In this document: positions 59,404 to 64,000 of the stretch, piece by piece
Layout of the letters: every line of letters starts with the position of its first letter
Numbering within the stretch: position 1 is the first letter of the stretch
Source: Tamarix chinensis
Taxonomy: Eukaryota; Streptophyta; Magnoliopsida; Caryophyllales; Tamaricaceae
DNA length: 64,000 bases
Assembly: GCA_030549775.1 (NCBI GenBank)
Contig: CM060172.1
Coordinates: 4,380,123-4,444,122 of the forward strand
Direction of reading: 5' to 3'
Program-made: the position numbers and the translations under genes
The notes under the pieces: generated by a model
What the model was told of the DNA's origin: nothing
Databases searched by the model: none
The model's input: only the letters and a program-made list of their open reading frames with translations

Positions 59404-60715
59404 TGATAAAAACATAAAATATGTATTATCATAGTGTGTTTCAAGCATACTTTATAGGTGTTTCATGCTTATTTTGTATTTAGATTGAGGATATTGATTT
59501 GGTTTGTATCCTTATATGTATATATTGGCTCAAAATTTAAAGATTTGATGATCGTTGGAAGCTAAATAAGAGTTTGAGCCACAACAAGATATAGAATGCA
59601 TTATTCAAAAAGAAAATAGATGTATATGTATAAAGAAATAAAATGTAAACCATTATACAATCTGAATCTAATAAGACTCAAACCATAAACATCATAAATC
59701 TATTCACTAGTTTTCCGATGCAACTTGAATCACTTCAATCTGAGGTCGGACAAAAAAGTTACAACCAAAATGCCAAAGACTATCCAATCGAGCACAAATT
59801 AAGTAAGACACCACACACCACACCTGTAGTTCGTTTACAAAATTTATGAGCACGCACGCACACACACAAACACACACATTAATATCTAGATCTATAAGTC
59901 AAGTATTAAAGGAAAACGAAAGATTGTTAATGCAAGATTGGATTGCAGCTAAAGATTTTAATCAAAAAACTAGTTATTTCTTTATTATCCTTAACTAATT
60001 TCTTCCTATGATTGCATTCCATATTTATTTGATGAGCTCATTTTTCCCAATCATGTGTGTGTAGATTCTTCATCTAGAAATGGAAAAGAGCCCAATGTTT
60101 TAGTAATTGATGATGAATCAACATACGTTATTGGTGGATGTTTGAATCTTTAAACTTAATTTCTTGTAATTGAATTTTGTTGGCTTGCTTGATCACCGAA
60201 TCAATAATTATAGGTAATTAATTGAAGAAATAAAAGGTAAAAACTAATACCAAACATCTAAAATTAAGCAAGGAATTCGAACCACAAAAGTAGGTTAGAT
60301 TCCTTCAGATTCTATTAGATTAGCAAGAAGTTTGATGAGTTTAATTTGATCTTAATTCCATAAAAGTAGGTAATTGATATTAAATAGGCACGGTCTTTAT
60401 AACTTGAAAGAGGCTTTAGATTAATTTAGCTTAATTCACCCCTTTTAGTTTAAACCAACATTAAGAGCTAAATAATTCATTCTTGAGTACCGAAGTTGTG
60501 GTGAAAACCTAATCCTAACCCTTCATTATATGAAATTCCACCTAATTAGCTATTTATTTTATTTTTATTATTTAATATTATAAATTTTATTCTCTTTTAC
60601 TTTACTCATTGGTTTAGTTAGTTAAAAATGTAAATTTTAGTAAATAACCCCTAATATTTATGGGATCGACCATGATATCTACAACAAATTTATGCACTTG
60701 TGGACTTCCCTATCA
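59404..60715 (+). repeat. 3' LTR of the Athila element
   Basis: 1312 bp from tgataaaaacataaaat to cttccctatca. It preserves the empty site of the DNA-element insertion seen in the 5' LTR: 'cacacacattaatatctag' here versus the island followed by ccaattagtatctag there. A ca/cg-rich run (59853-59878) replaces the tatg run (47485-47505) of the other LTR. Confidence 0.92.
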
Positions 60716-60757
60716 ATTACTAATTTATAATTAGGGCTTCTACAATGGGGTATTACA
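60716..60757 (-). mobile_element. 5' tip of the gypsy LTR split by Athila
   Basis: The - strand reads TGTAATACCCC from 60757. The rest of this LTR is at 45398-46993. The first five bases (60716-60720) are the Athila target duplication. Confidence 0.7.
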
Positions 60758-61270
60758 TTACCATTCTAAGGTCGAATAATACTAGTTGAGGAAAAAACCA
60801 TATTAGGAAGATATTTTAGGAGTCTCATGTACTTGAAGATTTTTTTGTTATAAACATAAGGATGTTAGAATGTAAATAATATAATTTTATTTTGAAATAA
60901 AAAATATATTGAATGAATCAAAGTTTTTGAGAAATAGGTTATTATAGGGGTCATCTAGTGCCTCAGGTCACGTTGTCCTTTGGGGGTATAAATGAGGTTT
61001 GTCTAAGTTGATGTGGATATCATCTTCTAGAATAGGCTCATAACCTGACCTATGTGGTGGGTTATCTTGGACATATGGCAAAGGTTGTGCAAGAGTCATC
61101 AAAACATCATTTAGTATTTCTCATAAGGCTTATGTCATAGTGACAATGTTAGCCTGCAAGTGAGCTATGATAATGGTATGGTGTGGGTCTTCTCAAATGG
61201 GTTCTTCATTTTTTGTTTGAGGTGAAAATAGATGAGGATGAGATCGTAGTGATAGAGACATGGCTTTTTC
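60758..61270 (-). pseudogene. Coding-like block, possibly gag-related
   Basis: One - strand frame from 61263 to about 60925 is readable over about 110 codons with four stops: RSHPHLFSPQTKNEEPI, 'TIIIAHLQANIVTM', EILNDVLMTLAQPLPYV, QDNPPHRSGYEPILEDDIHI. The PQ-rich start and alternating hydrophobic helix are compatible with an N-terminal gag of a Tat-type retrotransposon, but I cannot name the family. 60780-60920 has no clear signal. Confidence 0.35.
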
Positions 61271-62411
61271 CCTATATCCCCATAGAAAACGACAATGTTA
61301 TTGTTTAGAATCAAGCAGGTCATTTTTGTTAAATAAATAAAAGTGCTTGGTGGCCAAATGATGTGCTTGGAATTAGATGAAAAGAAATAAAGGGGGTCAA
61401 GAAAAGAAAGAGTAGGGGTATAAATAGTATTGATTGGGGTAGTAAAATTTACAATCCCTTTCCAAAAAAAAGTGTCCCTTATCTATAGAGGATAATAGGG
61501 TTAGAGCAAGAGGTGACTATTAAGCTTACTATTGGGCTCTTCACCTTAGTTTTATGTCTCTAATTGTAGGAATCAAATAATAGAGTTGATAATTGGGTTT
61601 CTTTCAAAAGAACCATATCATAAACAAATGTTATAAATGGTTAATCATGCCACTAAGGATTATGATGGGGAACATGTTGTTGAAACTATGGAAAGGGAAA
61701 ACATTGTTATAGATGAGTGAATTAAAATTAGTGCAAGACTAAAACTCTTGAGATAGAGGAACTTGAAAGGGATTGGCTACTTTGACAAATGATTCCCATG
61801 TTGCTGATGAAGGTGACACTAGTTTGTCTCAAAATGAAAGGATTATTCTAAGGAAGGAGAGGAATTTGACAAGGAGCCTAAATAAGACTTAGCGGAGTTT
61901 ATGGATTCAAATGGTCCTAGAGTGGAGAAATTTCTTGTGTTCAAGATATGTGTTGCCAAGTAAGCAGTGCTCTGGTTACTTGGTCCACTAATTGTTCTAA
62001 AAAGATGATGGAAGTTTAGGCACATCTGCATATTTTGAAAATCTCAACAATGGGAATGCATCGTTGCGATTGAAATCTTATTTATTAAATAACCTTCTCT
62101 TTGGGACATTAATTTAACCAACAACTATTCTTTGAATGTAAGATGAGTTATGAAGCTCACCATTCAACCTTCCCTTTCTTTGCTACACAATGATGATAAT
62201 AACACAAACAAAGTGGCTCATAAATTTCTTAAGCACAAAGCTCTAAACACCTCTTAGTGGAAGATAGTATGGTGTAGCCTTAAATTCTAGGAAACATTTT
62301 TATTTCTTGATAACTGCTCACCAACGCCAGTAAAAGTTCTAATTGACCTTCAACTTACATGAGAGGTGTGTTCCACAATTCCCATGAGTATCACTTTTAG
62401 GATTGCTATGC
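61271..62411. other. Unassigned DNA
   Basis: No frame above about 60 codons, no LTR end and no inverted repeat was recognised. Some + strand text near 61860-62100 (GRRGI..., 'NGNASLRLKSYLLNNLLFG') hints at old coding debris but matches nothing I know. Confidence 0.35.
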
Positions 62412-62419
62412 AGTAGGTA

Positions 62420-62693
62420 TAGGGTTGTAAAAGAGTCAAGCCAAGCCGAATACCCTAAGCTCGGGCTCAGCTCCTTTAACTAAACGAGTCTAAAATAAGG
62501 CTTAGACTTGGCTCATTCAACTAAGGAAACGAGCTGTGCCAAGCTTTTAACTAGCCGAGCTGAGCTGAACTTATGAGACAAAGCCAAAAAATAAACCAAG
62601 TCTCTCTTTTGTGAGCTCGGGCTTGGTTCATTTAACTAAATAAATGACGAGTCGAGCCGAATACAGAACTGGCTCAACTCATTTACAACTCTA
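62420..62693. mobile_element. hAT-type MITE with 8-bp TSD
   Basis: 274 bp; left terminus tagggttgtaaaagagtcaa, right terminus gttgagcc-type inverted text ending 'actcatttacaactcta'. Target duplication agtaggta (62412-62419) / agtaggtg (62694-62701), one mismatch. The interior is made of gagctcgggctt / ggctcatt words like the MITE at 43595-43943, so both belong to one group. Confidence 0.9.
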
Positions 62694-62701
62694 AGTAGGT
62701 G

Positions 62702-63391
62702 TATGGAGACTCATTACAAGAAGCTCGGGTTAAATTGAATCATTTGCAAGATCAATGGTCATCTCAATCCTCTCAAAAAAGAAAAGCATGATGGTGAGGG
62801 ATTGGCAATCTCATTTTACGAGAATATCAAGGAACGTTATAACATTGTTATACTTTTGATTAGATTGATTACATTCATTTTTAGCTTGTAGATGTCTCTA
62901 ATCTTCTAAGGTGGTCAAATTTGTAGTTTAGTTGACTGTGTAGATAGTTTTGTATATATTGGGTTCTTATTTATCTATAGGATATATATTCACTCATTAT
63001 TTACGAAATGAAAATTCCTTTATAATATCTTATCTAGACCAAACGTAAGACTCCTATTATAATAATAATAATAATAATTTCTGCAAAGCAGACATTAGTA
63101 ACAAGCTAAGAGCGAGCAGTAAAATTGCCACCGTCAAATATAAACAATAAACGAACTTCATTCCTTGTGGGAGAGGTAATATGTTTCAACAAAAAGCTAT
63201 ACAATATGGAAATCAATATTGCATACTAAAAAATTTGTAGTTCATATAAAATAATAATATTTATATCCATAAATACTTCAGAAAATTTTACGCTGCTTTC
63301 TGCAATGTGGGAGTTTCATCTTTCATGTTTGATGAGAGCACGCCTGACCCCTCCGTGACTAAGGTAATTAAACGCCTTCGATAAACTGAAA
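62702..63391. other. Unassigned DNA left of the possible gene
   Basis: Contains an (AAT)n run at 63058-63078. From about 63290 the base composition becomes less AT-rich. On the - strand this would be the 3' flank of the possible gene; no clear polyadenylation signal was found. Confidence 0.4.
63058..63078. repeat. (AAT)n microsatellite
   Basis: Six to seven aat units followed by ttctgc. Confidence 0.93.
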
Positions 63392-63505
63392 TCAAGCTTC
63401 ATCCGCAGCCACGATTGTTGATATTTGACCGTGATTGACAAAATCGATCTTGTTCGATCTCAAGCAATACAGCATCTGCTCTGGTAATTCCTCTGGCTTC
63501 TGCGG
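63392..63505 (-). CDS. Possible 3' exon of the right-edge gene
   Basis: Directly after a CAG at 63506-63508 on the - strand, 37 codons are open to a TGA at 63392-63394: [19 protein letters not shown], then [18 protein letters not shown]. Codon use looks coding and composition is less AT-rich than the retrotransposon DNA. It is in phase with the upstream exon if GTGAGC ... AAAACAG (63506-63541) is removed, but 36 bases is too short for a normal plant intron. So either this is a deletion-shortened intron, a different splice is used, or the resemblance is chance. I do not recognise the protein. Confidence 0.3.
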   Translation of the reverse strand, partial: PQKPEELPEQMLYCLRSNKIDFVNHGQISTIVAADEA

Positions 63506-63526
63506 CTGTTTTAAGAAACAAAATAA

Positions 63527-63846
63527 TCAAGTAAAGCTCACAAGACCATTTTCATGAGTTCTCAAGATCGAAAGACAGACGTTCGGGTCAGATATATTGA
63601 GCTTTACGATTTCGTCTCTGCCTAATCCAAGGTCTTTGGAAGCCCACACAATGCCGCAACGCAACAAATCCAACTGCTTAGGATCACGAGTCACTGAATC
63701 ACTGATTAAAGGACCTTCAGAAGATGCACAGCTTCACAAAAGTCGATATTGTTTTCCTTATCTATTTTTGTCCGCTATGGCTATGGCCTACCCGTTCACC
63801 CGGTAATCTTGGGATGTCTGCAACGAACTATAGCTGCTTCGAGCAT
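63527..63846 (-). CDS. Possible small spliced host gene, unknown product
   Basis: Two - strand exons can be joined in phase: 63846-63800 (MLEAAIVRCRHPKITG, 16 codons) and 63731-63527, separated by a 68-base GT..AG interval (63799-63732). Exon 2 reads CASSEGPLISDSVTRDP, KQLDLLRCGIVWASKDLGLG, 'RDEIVKLNISDPNVCLSIL', RTHENGLVSFT and a TGA at 63527-63529, giving 83 residues. Exon 2 is free of stops and has balanced codon use, unlike every other frame here. Upstream there is a TATA box about 100 bases from the ATG and a C/T-rich leader. Both splice sites are weak and no family is recognised. It may be a gene fragment continuing into 63392-63505. Confidence 0.35.
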
Positions 63847-63948
63847 ACCCAAGCTCCAATAGAAAATCAGGGAAGGAAATAAGGAAGAACGAAGAGAGTG
63901 GTGAGAAGATTATTTTCATTCCATGCCCATCCGCTCAGATTTCATAGC

Positions 63949-63956
63949 CTTATATA
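63949..63956 (-). promoter_or_regulatory. Candidate TATA box for the right-edge gene
   Basis: The - strand reads TATATAAG in AGCTATATAAGGC. Transcription would begin near 63920-63925 and yield a leader of about 75 bases rich in C and T (CTTCTCACCACTCTCTTCG), typical of plant 5' UTRs. Confidence 0.5.
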
Positions 63957-64000
63957 GCTATTAGCTACGTAGATTAGACTTGACTATAGCATTTCTGTTA

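Larger units (their letters stand above)
46994..60715 (+). mobile_element. Athila-type Ty3 element with both LTRs and nested insertions
   Basis: 13.7 kb: 5' LTR (46994-49846), tRNA-Asp PBS, gag, protease, RT, RNase H, truncated integrase, long 3' region, PPT, 3' LTR (59404-60715). Target duplication attat (46989-46993) / attac (60716-60720). Both LTRs run tgataaa ... ccctatca. After subtraction of the nested DNA-element block and the LINE the element is about 8.9 kb, shorter than typical Athila because most of integrase and the env-like region are missing. The element is inactive. Confidence 0.93.

Noticed and set aside
63597..63806. + strand frame of 69 codons
   Set aside because: Antisense to the better supported - strand exon 2, which joins in phase to an upstream exon and has a TATA box; no family match.
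1..64000. Integrated pararetrovirus (caulimovirus-like) sequence
   Set aside because: RT and zinc-knuckle blocks all sit in LTR elements with PBS, PPT or TSD. No movement protein or virus coat signature was seen.
1..64000. CRISPR array or bacterial/organellar insertion
   Set aside because: The tandem units found are diverged minisatellites in LTRs without regular spacers; no organellar genes or rRNA/tRNA cloverleaf were recognised.

Overview
The window looks like plant nuclear DNA, most likely pericentromeric or other gene-poor heterochromatin of a flowering plant. It is strongly AT-rich, has no long intact reading frame, and nearly all of it is explained by old, nested retrotransposons. Diagnostic plant features are Ty3/gypsy primer-binding sites for initiator tRNA-Met and tRNA-Asp, Athila/Tat-type gag and protease, plant L1-type LINEs with a C-terminal zf-RVT segment, and small hAT-type MITEs with 8-bp target duplications. 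I found no Ty1/copia element, rRNA, tRNA, CRISPR array or bacterial feature.

Layout. 1-14801: a + strand Ty3/gypsy relic (gag, then almost no pol, polypurine tract, 3' LTR). Its gag is split by a - strand LTR (886-6356), which itself carries a solo LTR (3899-5921, 5-bp TSD tcatc). Its 3' LTR (6791-14801) carries a nearly full-length LINE (8961-13850). 14802-19894: start of a - strand gypsy element (gag, PBS, 5' LTR) whose LTR holds a second solo LTR (18161-19239, TSD gtaag). 19895-27435: LTR debris, a - strand LINE tail, a - strand Tat/Athila gag-protease relic and a + strand LTR. 27436-39440: an Athila-like element with gag-protease at 27960-29343. It is interrupted by a structurally complete but internally deleted - strand Ty3 element (29349-34821, TSD taata/gaata) and followed by an LTR (36668-38354) that leads straight into another Athila gag. 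39465-45397: a pol-less + strand gypsy relic (LTR end, PBS, gag, long 3' LTR) with a hAT MITE. 45398-60757: a - strand LTR split by a 13.7-kb Athila element (46994-60715, TSD attat/attac). That element carries a DNA-element nest in its 5' LTR and a LINE in its gag. 60758-64000: unassigned DNA, a second hAT MITE and, at the extreme right, a less AT-rich stretch with a TATA box and a possible small spliced gene on the - strand. This is the only candidate for an ordinary host gene.

Function. None of the elements appears autonomous: every pol region is deleted, frameshifted or full of stops, and several catalytic residues are changed. The decay is dominated by apparent C-to-T/G-to-A changes (for example LTR ends CA to TA), as expected for long-methylated DNA. 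No previously undescribed biological system could be supported. The value of the window lies in its readable insertion chronology, its target-site duplications, the short templated duplications inside gag genes, the shared-LTR Athila arrangement and the possible gene at the right edge.
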